DNA of 17,326 nt from Elusimicrobiota bacterium (GTDB lineage: Bacteria; CG03; SLGR01; PWQF01), in contig PWOI01000084.1 of assembly GCA_003557485.1 (NCBI GenBank), positions 1-17,326 of the forward strand, read 5' to 3'. This document shows positions 1 to 7,245 of the stretch, piece after piece (the first letter of the stretch is position 1; each line of letters begins with the position of its first letter). The notes below the pieces were generated by a model. It had not been told where the DNA came from. It was given only the letters and a program-made list of their open reading frames with translations, and did no database searches. The position numbers were made by a program, and so were the translations under genes.

Positions 1-1108
1 CAGGCTGTTTCTCTGCACCATCTTCATAAGAAGCAGACAGGACAAGATGATTATCGGATGCGGTTGCGGTTGAATAAATATCAAGAAATGATGAGCCTTC
101 TCTCATATCAGGCACTATTCTGAAATGAGGGGAAACCCACTGACTTGCATCTGAGTCATATTTTATTGCTCCTGAGTAACCATCCTGAAAGCTTGAACCC
201 ATAAAAATAATTCCCGGTTCCTTCTCTTCGTCTTGCAAAAAGAAACCTTTTTCTATTACTCCTACATTCTGAGGAAGGTCTACAACATTAGAATTAGAAA
301 ATTTCATCCGAGGTAATATTAAATCTCCTCCACCACCTAAATCTATTGTATCAAAACTTAAACCAGTTCCATCTCCGAAGTCTATGGTTTGAGGTATTGT
401 TTGGTCTAATCTATACAGGGCTGTCATCTGACTCCCGTCACCTATAAAAGCATCAGCGGTTACATCACCGGAAACCGTCGTGTGCGTGGATATGCTCACC
501 CCGGCATCGGATGTGCTCATATACACAGAGAAAACAGGGTCTGTTTCCTGTAAGTCCTGAGCAGTCGGAGAACTCACCTGAACGGTGCCGTCAGCCCATA
601 CTATTCTTTTCAGGCCGGTTATACCGCTTGATGTAATTATATCGTATTCTGTCATATCAAGCTTACCGCTCATCATACCCCCTGATGTCGAGAGGAACGC
701 CTCGTATGTCCTGCCTGAAAGCGAAGCGGCATTAAGGGCATAGACCGATGAAACCAGCCGTTCCCGGGGTTCCAGAATGCTACGGTCTCCCGGGGCCTCG
801 CCAACACTTATTTCCAAATACGGCGTAATTTCTTCCCAATTCACTCCTGTGGGGGTTATGGTTGAACGGAATACTCCGTTGGTTACACTGAGTGTCTTCT
901 CCCCGGAAGAATAATATTCCTCACCGCCACCGGAGTCCGTTACGCGGAACTGGAAGTACCTTTCACCCGTAACAGGGCCCTCAGCATCCTGGAGGTACCC
1001 CTGGACATTTATAATCTCAGGGACACCCTGCGCCCGGATATCATATGATCCCAGGATTAAACTTACAGCTAATATTCCTGTTGTAAAAACAAACTTTTTA
1101 AAACTCAT
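1..1108 (-). CDS. Secreted fibre-like surface protein, C-terminus cut by window edge
   Basis: The reading frame is open from ATG at 1106-1108 to the left edge: 369 codons, no stop, so the C-terminus is missing. An AGGAGGA Shine-Dalgarno lies 4-5 nt before the ATG, and the upstream gene ends 13 nt away, so the two are probably cotranscribed. Residues 1-27 are a signal peptide (basic start, hydrophobic core, probable cleavage after IRAQ or nearby). Residues 30-85 form a beta-rich domain of the type 'INVQGYLQDAEGPVTGERYF', often found at the start of large secreted proteins in candidate phyla. A short 'DAFIGDGSQMTAL' motif near residue 222 resembles repeats of fibre or adhesin-like proteins. I do not recognise a catalytic domain. 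The part encoded by positions 1-420 is clearly richer in A+T than the N-terminal part. Role is probably surface display or attachment; this is inferred from architecture only. Confidence 0.8.
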   Translation of the reverse strand, partial: MSFKKFVFTTGILAVSLILGSYDIRAQGVPEIINVQGYLQDAEGPVTGERYFQFRVTDSGGGEEYYSSGEKTLSVTNGVFRSTITPTGVNWEEITPYLEISVGEAPGDRSILEPRERLVSSVYALNAASLSGRTYEAFLSTSGGMMSGKLDMTEYDIITSSGITGLKRIVWADGTVQVSSPTAQDLQETDPVFSVYMSTSDAGVSISTHTTVSGDVTADAFIGDGSQMTALYRLDQTIPQTIDFGDGTGLSFDTIDLGGGGDLILPRMKFSNSNVVDLPQNVGVIEKGFFLQDEEKEPGIIFMGSSFQDGYSGAIKYDSDASQWVSPHFRIVPDMREGSSFLDIYSTATASDNHLVLSASYEDGAEKQP

Positions 1109-1121
1109 TTTCTCCTCCTGA

Positions 1122-2960
1122 TTATCTCCTCTCCCTTAACCTGTTTAATTCTTCTTCCAGGGAACTTATATTAATTTCTGTGTCCCTGTATGTAGTTATT
1201 ATACGTTCAAGAACCTGTATTCGCACGTCGTCGCCGGCACCGGCCTCGACAATCCTGTTGTAATAGTTAACAGCGCTCTCAAACTCCCTTTGACTTACTA
1301 TATCGGGAACCGGCTCGGCTTCGCTTATTCCCAGATACTCTAGAAGTTCTTTATCGTTAGGATCAATTTCAAGGGCTCTTTCCCATATCTCCGTAGCTTT
1401 TTGCCTGTTGCCCATTCCGAAGTACGCACTTCCCATACGTTTTAAAGCAAGCACATTGTCGGGTTCAAGGTCAAGGACTTCTTCACAGAGAGAGACAGCC
1501 CTTACCCATCTCCTTTCATATATCGCCTCAAGAATTTCCTGAAGCCTCTGTTCAACAAGATTGAGTCCGGGAATGAGTTTTTCCTCTGAGGCCCGCTGTG
1601 AAAACTTTCTTTCTATTACGCTGCGCAACTGCTGGAGACTGACATCATCCGGCCAGAGCTGGGAAGCATACCTTATTCTATTTAAAGCCTCTCTCCCGCG
1701 CCCGTCAAAATAGGCTCTTACTGCCCGGGCTACCAGAGAAGTTTTCTTATCCCTTTCAACAACGGAGTCATATATGTTAACTACCGGACCCAGATCGCCA
1801 AGCAGGTTTTCCGCGGCTCGATTGTCACCCCATATATTTTTTGCTTGCTCTAATGTTCTAAAAGCTTCTACGAAATTTCCCCTATCAATCATTTCTTCAG
1901 CTTCCGATGTCAAATCACGGGAGCGACGAATATCCGCTTCACTAATAACCCGCGGAGCAACCTCGTCAGGAAGCTCATCGAGAACCACTGCTTCTATAAC
2001 TTCAGGCTCCGGTTCCGGCACGTATTTATCACCAAAATAAAACGCGGCGTTAATTTTATGTGTACCCAATGTTCCGACAATCCCTGTCAATGGATATAAA
2101 AATGAATAATCAATGTTGTAACGGCCAATAGAGTAACTTACCCCCAGACTTGCTGTTCTATACTGCCTTGATCCAAGCCCAAGCCCTCCTCTTGCAAGAA
2201 AACTGCTATTTAATACCCTGTGCTCTGCTCCTATTGAAAAAGTGGTGTCTCCTCCCCCGTATTCAAGCTGCATTCCTATATTGCCGTGAGGAAGAGATAG
2301 ATTAGTGCCTCCCTTCACATAACGGGGAACCCTGTTTTCATGTTTGAGCCCTATATCGGGGCTGTTTATATTATAAACACCAAATCCGAACGCAAAAGTA
2401 TCCAGCAAATTATATATTATACCTAAATCAGCGGAAAATGCAGTACTTCCGTACCCTGAAGAAAAAACAGGGTTTATCTTTGTGTATTCATCTTCACCGT
2501 AACCTACAGATAAAATCTTAAGTCCAATACCGGCTCTCAGAGAATCAGTTACCCTTGCGCCGTACCCCATGACAAATGCGTCCTCCCTGTAAAGACCGGC
2601 CGCACTCAGCCTTGACCAACCGACACCTGCTCCCTCTTCATCAAGAAAATCTATCCCGCTGCTGAAGGGGTATACAGCTGTTATAAGGCTTTTAGTAAGG
2701 CTACCGTCATCCAACCCCATAAAAAGGCCGCCGTATCCGGTAAGAAGTTCAGGTATAGAAATATTTGAAAGACCTGCCGGGTTATGAAAAACAGCAGACG
2801 CATCATCAGCAAGTGCTACATAAGATCCCCCCATCCCTTCCTCCCTTGCCGCCCGGCCGCTGTATTCAAACGCGCCATCCGCAAAAGAAACTAACACCGT
2901 GACTGCAAAAGAAACCGCCAAAAATATTTTCCTTTTAAATACCGGTTTTGTAATACTCAT
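1122..2960 (-). CDS. PorV/PorQ-like outer-membrane barrel fused to TPR domain
   Basis: This 612-residue protein starts with a signal peptide (about residues 1-29). Residues 30-310 resemble the PorV/PorQ (UPF0164) family of FadL-like outer-membrane barrels: the opening motif 'GMGGSYVALADDASAVFHNP' is characteristic, followed by alternating aromatic and glycine-rich strands ending in 'INAAFYFGDKY'. A Pro/Glu-rich linker (about 314-335) leads to a helical C-terminal half with TPR-type repeats, clearest around 'ALALKRMGSAYFGMGNRQKA'-like sequence near residue 505-540. I choose ATG at 2960 because the GTG at 2969 lies inside its Shine-Dalgarno. In Bacteroidota, PorV carries type IX secretion cargo; here the gene sits directly after two FlgD-Ig proteins, which could be its clients. 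That role is inferred. The TPR part probably lies in the periplasm and binds a partner. Confidence 0.85.
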   Translation of the reverse strand: MSITKPVFKRKIFLAVSFAVTVLVSFADGAFEYSGRAAREEGMGGSYVALADDASAVFHNPAGLSNISIPELLTGYGGLFMGLDDGSLTKSLITAVYPFSSGIDFLDEEGAGVGWSRLSAAGLYREDAFVMGYGARVTDSLRAGIGLKILSVGYGEDEYTKINPVFSSGYGSTAFSADLGIIYNLLDTFAFGFGVYNINSPDIGLKHENRVPRYVKGGTNLSLPHGNIGMQLEYGGGDTTFSIGAEHRVLNSSFLARGGLGLGSRQYRTASLGVSYSIGRYNIDYSFLYPLTGIVGTLGTHKINAAFYFGDKYVPEPEPEVIEAVVLDELPDEVAPRVISEADIRRSRDLTSEAEEMIDRGNFVEAFRTLEQAKNIWGDNRAAENLLGDLGPVVNIYDSVVERDKKTSLVARAVRAYFDGRGREALNRIRYASQLWPDDVSLQQLRSVIERKFSQRASEEKLIPGLNLVEQRLQEILEAIYERRWVRAVSLCEEVLDLEPDNVLALKRMGSAYFGMGNRQKATEIWERALEIDPNDKELLEYLGISEAEPVPDIVSQREFESAVNYYNRIVEAGAGDDVRIQVLERIITTYRDTEINISSLEEELNRLRERR

Positions 2961-2966
2961 ATTTTT

Positions 2967-2972
2967 CACCTC
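2967..2972 (-). promoter_or_regulatory. Ribosome binding site of the PorV-TPR gene
   Basis: GAGGTG on the minus strand, 6 nt before ATG 2960. The alternative GTG start at 2969 is the last part of this element, so the ATG is the better start. Confidence 0.6.
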
Positions 2973-2975
2973 TTT

Positions 2976-3422
2976 TTATTTAGCAATTTTTACCAAGCCG
3001 GCAATATTAATGCCGTCTACAGACACATTATATATATATACACCCATTGGAGAGACCCTGCCGTTCTCATCGCGGCCATCCCAGTAAACAATATTATCAT
3101 TCAGGCGGATAAGATTCTTTCTTACCAGCCTCCCTTCCACATTGTAAATCCTTATATCCACTTCACTGTAATTGGGGTTCCGGTAGTGAAACTCAACCCT
3201 GTTAATTGAGCTGTCAGCCTCGTCAGGAGAAAATATTAGAGGACTGACATCAATAAGCTTAAACGGGCTGATTGACAAAAATCTGTTTCCCGAAGGCATA
3301 GTTTCAGAAAAAAGAGAGTTCTGAAAAAGAACAAAAGAGACCAAAAGAGCAAATAAAAAACGACCGGCCTTAATTATTGCCCTAAAATCAAATTTTCTTT
3401 TAAAATATCTTTTTTTGTTCAT
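2976..3422 (-). CDS. Small secreted protein with a single FlgD-type Ig domain
   Basis: A 148-residue protein with a long basic N-terminus and hydrophobic core (about residues 20-38), probably a signal peptide cleaved near SLFSE. The rest, about residues 48-148, is one FlgD-type Ig-like domain: 'VDIRIYNVEGRLVRKNL', then 'YWDGRDENGR', 'GVYIYNVSVDG' and a terminal VKIAK. This is the same module as the last 90 residues of the upstream 729-residue protein, including the terminal (V/I)AK. The start lies 2 nt after that gene's stop and lacks a clear Shine-Dalgarno, so translation is probably coupled. In type IX secretion a related C-terminal fold acts as the export and anchoring signal; here the domain forms nearly the whole mature protein. 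Possible roles are a structural subunit, a decoy or an anchor. Function unknown. Confidence 0.8.
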   Translation of the reverse strand: MNKKRYFKRKFDFRAIIKAGRFLFALLVSFVLFQNSLFSETMPSGNRFLSISPFKLIDVSPLIFSPDEADSSINRVEFHYRNPNYSEVDIRIYNVEGRLVRKNLIRLNDNIVYWDGRDENGRVSPMGVYIYNVSVDGINIAGLVKIAK

Positions 3423-3424
3423 AC

Positions 3425-5614
3425 TTATTTTGCAATGACTACCGTGCCATTTATAACCTCTCCTCCCGCTTCAACCTGGTAGATATAGACTCCACCCCGG
3501 ACTATTTGACCGCTTTCGTCTTTTCCGTCCCAGACTATCAGGTTTTCCCCGGCACTTCTCAGGTTTCTTCTAACAATCCTGCCCCGCACATCAAATATCC
3601 GTATTGTTACCTCTTCAAATTTCGGGTTTTCAAAGTAAAAGCCGACTTCGTTTATCCTGTAGTCACTTTCCTCCGGAGTAAATATTTTAGGTTCAACTGC
3701 ATTGAGCCTGAAACTCCTTGCAAGAGAAGAGTATCCCAACGCAAATTTGCCCAACCGCCGCGAATATGTGGTAAGCGATGCAGCAGCTTCATCCTCCGTT
3801 CCGCCAAGTTTAACCCACCTTACACCGTTATGCCAGAAAATTGCCAGACGCCTGTTAGCAGAGAGAGTAACATTGCCGCCGGTTAGAAGATCATCATAAA
3901 TAATTGATATCTCAGCACCGCGACGGGTATTTTCGAAAATAAAATCTTTTATTTTTTCGCCTTTTCTTTCAGCACTTATGCTATAGGCAGTCAGGTAATC
4001 ACCGGCATCTGTCGCGGCGATTGATATATTAATAGTGTCACCATCGTTGTTTTCGGGGTATGTTTCCAGGGCAAATCTGTAAGGAACTTTCATATAGGCC
4101 CTGCCGTCGGCGCTCAAATAACAGTGATTAAAATCGTTTGATGTATCTATCGACATTGATCCGGCGCTTTCTTCTCCCGACCAGGAAACAGTCCTTACTC
4201 GGTAAAAATAGGCTGATTTTTCAATGGCTACAGGGAAAGAGAGAGTCCCGGTACTGTAAACAAATCCGGCAGTTTCCCACTCATTATCCGGCGCTATTAA
4301 ATCCCGGGATCGCTCAATGCGGTACCCCTTAAGATCAAGACTGCCCTTGCGGACCTGCTCCCAACGCAAAGTCACCACGCTGTCAGAAACAGAATCTATA
4401 TCAAGACGCCGGACCGGATGGAAAACAACCCTTTCACCTGTATATACTTCTTCTGTATCGCTAAATAAACTTTGATGGCCCGCCCAGTCAACAGCCCTTA
4501 CCCTGTAATTGTACAGTCTGCTTAGTTCCAGGCCTGAATCATCTATATATGTATGCATTGCGGGAGTGCCGTTATGTATATGAGAAACAGTAGATACTCT
4601 TACAAACTCTCCGCCCGCTTTACTTCTATGTATCTCGTAATAATCAATATCAAATTCATCGTTGGTATCCCATTCCAGGTAAACATACTGGTCATCTTCT
4701 ATCCACTCAAGGGTCAATCCCGATGGAGCTGCAGGAACAGTATCTCCGGCTACAACATAAACTATATTGCCGACAGGAGATTCGGTTTCCCAGATTCCTT
4801 CCCCTACTATAGTTTTAATAGACATATAATAAGTAGCTCCCGGCAAGGGAAGAATGACCACCGTTTCCTGCGGGGTGCCTTTAACTTCGGCAGCACCATC
4901 CGGCAATGATGAGGCCTTCTGCCACCACTCCTCCTTGTCCGGGCCGGCATCGTACGTGCTGTACCTTATACGGTAAAAATCACCTCCCAGCGATTGCCAG
5001 CTGAGTATAACCTCCCCGTCACCGGATCCCTCTTCTCCGGACAGGTCTGTAATTCTCGGAATTTCCGATGCGACTGCATTAACCTGTATCACAATACCGG
5101 GATACGAAAAAGCCAATTCAGTTCTCTTATCTATTTCGCTTATATTCCCGAACTCGTCCGCGAAAATTATGGCAAAATAATAGGTAGAACCCGGGACAAG
5201 TCCTATTGCGGTAAAATCCATCTCGTCACCCGGAGAACTCCATAAAGTCTGAACTGTTTGATATGATGCTCCACCCCACCACTCTTCAATACTGCCAAAA
5301 TCAGAGACCTTTCGCGTACTTGCGCGAATATAATAATCTTTTATCTCAACATCCGTCGGGGAACCTTCGGGAAAACCCGGGGCTTCCCATTCAAGATCAA
5401 TGGCTCCGGCTCCGCTATCGGCATATTCGGCAGCTTCAGCATTAAAGGTCTGCAGCTTCTCCGGCGGTATTTTTGGATTGGGACGCAGGGAAATCGAGAT
5501 ATCCTCAGTGTGGATAAAAACTTCGGCGCATGAATATTTAAATACAAAAACACAGAGCAGTAAGATGGCTGCCGGAATTCTTGCATTTAATTTTAGATGC
5601 CGAATTTTATTCAT
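3425..5614 (-). CDS. Secreted multi-FN3 protein with C-terminal FlgD-type Ig domain
   Basis: A 729-residue protein. Residues 1-30 form a signal peptide ending near SCA. Four fibronectin type III domains follow, at about 60-168, 184-285, 293-392 and 399-490; each shows the 'LxW ... YxIxxS ... YxFxVxxVD' pattern. Residues 500-628 form another beta domain (containing 'IFWHNGVRWVKLGG'). Residues 640-729 are a FlgD-type Ig domain: 'VTIRIFDVRGRIVRRNL', 'WDGKDESGQIVRGGVYIYQV', ending VIAK. This order, with FN3 repeats then a FlgD/Por-tail-like domain at the extreme C-terminus, is typical of cell-surface proteins in type IX-secreting and related phyla. The start follows the chaperone-like gene by 28 nt. 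No enzyme domain is seen, so a structural or adhesive role is most likely. Ligand unknown. Confidence 0.85.
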   Translation of the reverse strand: MNKIRHLKLNARIPAAILLLCVFVFKYSCAEVFIHTEDISISLRPNPKIPPEKLQTFNAEAAEYADSGAGAIDLEWEAPGFPEGSPTDVEIKDYYIRASTRKVSDFGSIEEWWGGASYQTVQTLWSSPGDEMDFTAIGLVPGSTYYFAIIFADEFGNISEIDKRTELAFSYPGIVIQVNAVASEIPRITDLSGEEGSGDGEVILSWQSLGGDFYRIRYSTYDAGPDKEEWWQKASSLPDGAAEVKGTPQETVVILPLPGATYYMSIKTIVGEGIWETESPVGNIVYVVAGDTVPAAPSGLTLEWIEDDQYVYLEWDTNDEFDIDYYEIHRSKAGGEFVRVSTVSHIHNGTPAMHTYIDDSGLELSRLYNYRVRAVDWAGHQSLFSDTEEVYTGERVVFHPVRRLDIDSVSDSVVTLRWEQVRKGSLDLKGYRIERSRDLIAPDNEWETAGFVYSTGTLSFPVAIEKSAYFYRVRTVSWSGEESAGSMSIDTSNDFNHCYLSADGRAYMKVPYRFALETYPENNDGDTINISIAATDAGDYLTAYSISAERKGEKIKDFIFENTRRGAEISIIYDDLLTGGNVTLSANRRLAIFWHNGVRWVKLGGTEDEAAASLTTYSRRLGKFALGYSSLARSFRLNAVEPKIFTPEESDYRINEVGFYFENPKFEEVTIRIFDVRGRIVRRNLRSAGENLIVWDGKDESGQIVRGGVYIYQVEAGGEVINGTVVIAK

Positions 5615-5642
5615 GCCTTAAGTTTTAACCTCAATCTTCCTT

Positions 5643-6566
5643 TCAAGGTTTTTCCTCCGTTGAGAAATAGACTCTTCCGTAAAGGTCAACAGGAATCTCC
5701 AGCCATAGGATCCTCGCGAAAACCACTGCAGCGTAACTCTTACCGTAAAATTCTTCCCTCTTTGGTACTTTTATCCTCATCTCTACATCCTCAATACTTC
5801 TGGGACGGGATTTAAGTTTCGGATTAACAAAAACAACCGAAAATTCATCCGGTATATGCTCATAGCCTCTTGCCACCCCGTAGCTTTGGGGACTTTCAGC
5901 CAGAAGAAACTCAATTTCGTATTCTTCTCTGCTGCGGTTTACCAGTTGCAGTGACGGTATATCAAAACCGTCAAGAACCAATTCTTCACCGGGTACTGCT
6001 TTTTCCTCTACGAAAAGGCTCATAGGCTCCAGATCAACCATCAGGGAATCCAGTATTCTTCTGCGATGCTCCTGTAGAGCCACCTGAGGAGTCAGTCCGG
6101 TTGAGAACCTCAGGCGGCTCGCAAGAGCAAAACTTATAGATACACCGTGTAATCCAGGCTCCTCAAGCGTCTGGGTAACCAGCATTGCCTGAAAGTGCCT
6201 GTCAGCGTACTCATCCTGCGGGGGTATGGCTACGACAACATCACAGTCCGTCGATTCACCTGGTTTGAGTGTGAAAACGGACGGAGAGATCCTTACCCAC
6301 GAGATATCCGGAACGGGTTCGTACCCGTCCCGGAGTTCTCGCTGACGGGGTTTCTCAACTACAACTTCAACCGTAACTGTTTTATCAGTCATATTAGTAA
6401 CCTGGTAGGGAAGGTTCTGATTCTGCTTTACGCTGTAGACCATGCCGGGGTTAAGGCCGCCCAATGTCACATCGGTGAATTTGGTAGACAGTCCGTGCCT
6501 TACCTCCCCGGCGCTGGCGCTACCGGCAAGAATCAGAAAACTTACAATCCAGGATGCTTTACGCAT
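5643..6566 (-). CDS. Periplasmic tandem Ig-like protein, chaperone-like
   Basis: A 307-residue protein with a clean signal peptide (residues 1-19, cleavage at SASA-GE). Two Ig-like halves can be seen. The first, about 25-135, has 'NLPYQVTNMTDKTVTVEVVV', then 'FTLKPGESTDCDVVVAIP'. The second, about 190-300, has 'QLVNRSREEYEIEFLL' and 'DVEMRIKVPKREEFYGKSYA'. Both contain a matching GYE-x-(V/I)-PD motif, at 81-87 and 234-240, so the halves are an internal duplication. The 'PGES...v.v.iP' pattern is shared with pilus-type periplasmic chaperones and DUF916-like Ig domains. It lies 10 nt after a small secreted beta protein and 28 nt before a large FN3 protein, and may help fold or hold these. No C-terminal transmembrane helix is evident. 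Function is inferred. Confidence 0.75.
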   Translation of the reverse strand: MRKASWIVSFLILAGSASAGEVRHGLSTKFTDVTLGGLNPGMVYSVKQNQNLPYQVTNMTDKTVTVEVVVEKPRQRELRDGYEPVPDISWVRISPSVFTLKPGESTDCDVVVAIPPQDEYADRHFQAMLVTQTLEEPGLHGVSISFALASRLRFSTGLTPQVALQEHRRRILDSLMVDLEPMSLFVEEKAVPGEELVLDGFDIPSLQLVNRSREEYEIEFLLAESPQSYGVARGYEHIPDEFSVVFVNPKLKSRPRSIEDVEMRIKVPKREEFYGKSYAAVVFARILWLEIPVDLYGRVYFSTEEKP

Positions 6567-6576
6567 ATTCCTATAC

Positions 6577-7137
6577 CTAGTCGGACAACCCTTTTATCCT
6601 GACAGTTATGGTCTGCTGCTGCGTATGGCCAACACTTGTGGGCATTTCAAGATTGAACCACAGGTTCTCACTCGCACCGGATTCTCCCGTCGGAGCCAGC
6701 ACCAGCTGATCATCAGATTCATCGGTCAGGTCGTTATATTCTTCCTTGGTTGTGATGAATACAGCAGAAGAGCCTACCACATCCCAGTTATCCGGCACGC
6801 TTGCCTGGGCAACAGCACTTAACCTGAATACGTTATTTCCCGGGGTACCCATTGTCCACGGATCTCCTGCGCTGGTTATGTCCCAGACTGTTTTTTCAAA
6901 CTTGAGATCCACGTTGCCCTGGTTGGCTATTGTAAGGGCAGTAACATTACCGGTGGACTCCCCGACATCCACATTGCCCAGACTAATCAGATCCGGCGAT
7001 ATCGTGAAATTAGCAGTCACAACCGGGGTAACTGTTATAGTGACATTCTGCGTTGATGACTGAATCTCTGCAGCCGCACGGCCTGCAGCAAAAACAAGCA
7101 TAGCCGCGACCATAACCAGTAGTTTCTTTCTCAGCAT
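6577..7137 (-). CDS. Small secreted beta-sandwich protein
   Basis: I start at ATG 7135-7137, giving 186 residues, because an AGGAGGA ribosome site sits 6 nt upstream and a signal peptide begins at once (residues 1-23, cleavage near GRAAA-EI). An in-frame ATG 30 codons earlier would put a charged segment before the signal. The mature protein is a beta domain with 'TISPDLISLGNVDVG', 'IANQGNVDLKFEKTVWDIT', a 'PGNNVFRLSAVAQ' stretch and the closing 'NLWFNLEMPTSV...QQTITVRI'. The same ordered motifs make up the last 155 residues of the preceding 597-residue protein, so the two are paralogous modules. The next gene, 10 nt away, is chaperone-like. This might be a polymerising or surface-coat subunit, analogous to the pairing of WxL and DUF916 proteins, but that is a guess. 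Confidence 0.8.
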   Translation of the reverse strand: MLRKKLLVMVAAMLVFAAGRAAAEIQSSTQNVTITVTPVVTANFTISPDLISLGNVDVGESTGNVTALTIANQGNVDLKFEKTVWDITSAGDPWTMGTPGNNVFRLSAVAQASVPDNWDVVGSSAVFITTKEEYNDLTDESDDQLVLAPTGESGASENLWFNLEMPTSVGHTQQQTITVRIKGLSD

Positions 7138-7143
7138 AAAGCT

Positions 7144-7150
7144 TCCTCCT
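7144..7150 (-). promoter_or_regulatory. Ribosome binding site of the small beta-sandwich gene
   Basis: AGGAGGA on the minus strand, 6 nt before ATG 7137. It fixes the start and discards the 30-codon upstream extension. Confidence 0.7.
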
Positions 7151-7245
7151 TCAAACAATTTCTTCCCAATAACCTCACCTTGACCTTTTTCAAACCCTGA
7201 AACTCTTCCAGTCCTCCTTTCAGGCATTCACAACAACACATATTT

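Noticed and set aside
7196-7224. Inverted repeat CCTGAAA/TTTCAGG before the small secreted gene
   Set aside because: Only seven pairs with a 15-nt loop, no T tract and no link to the ribosome site; too weak to call.
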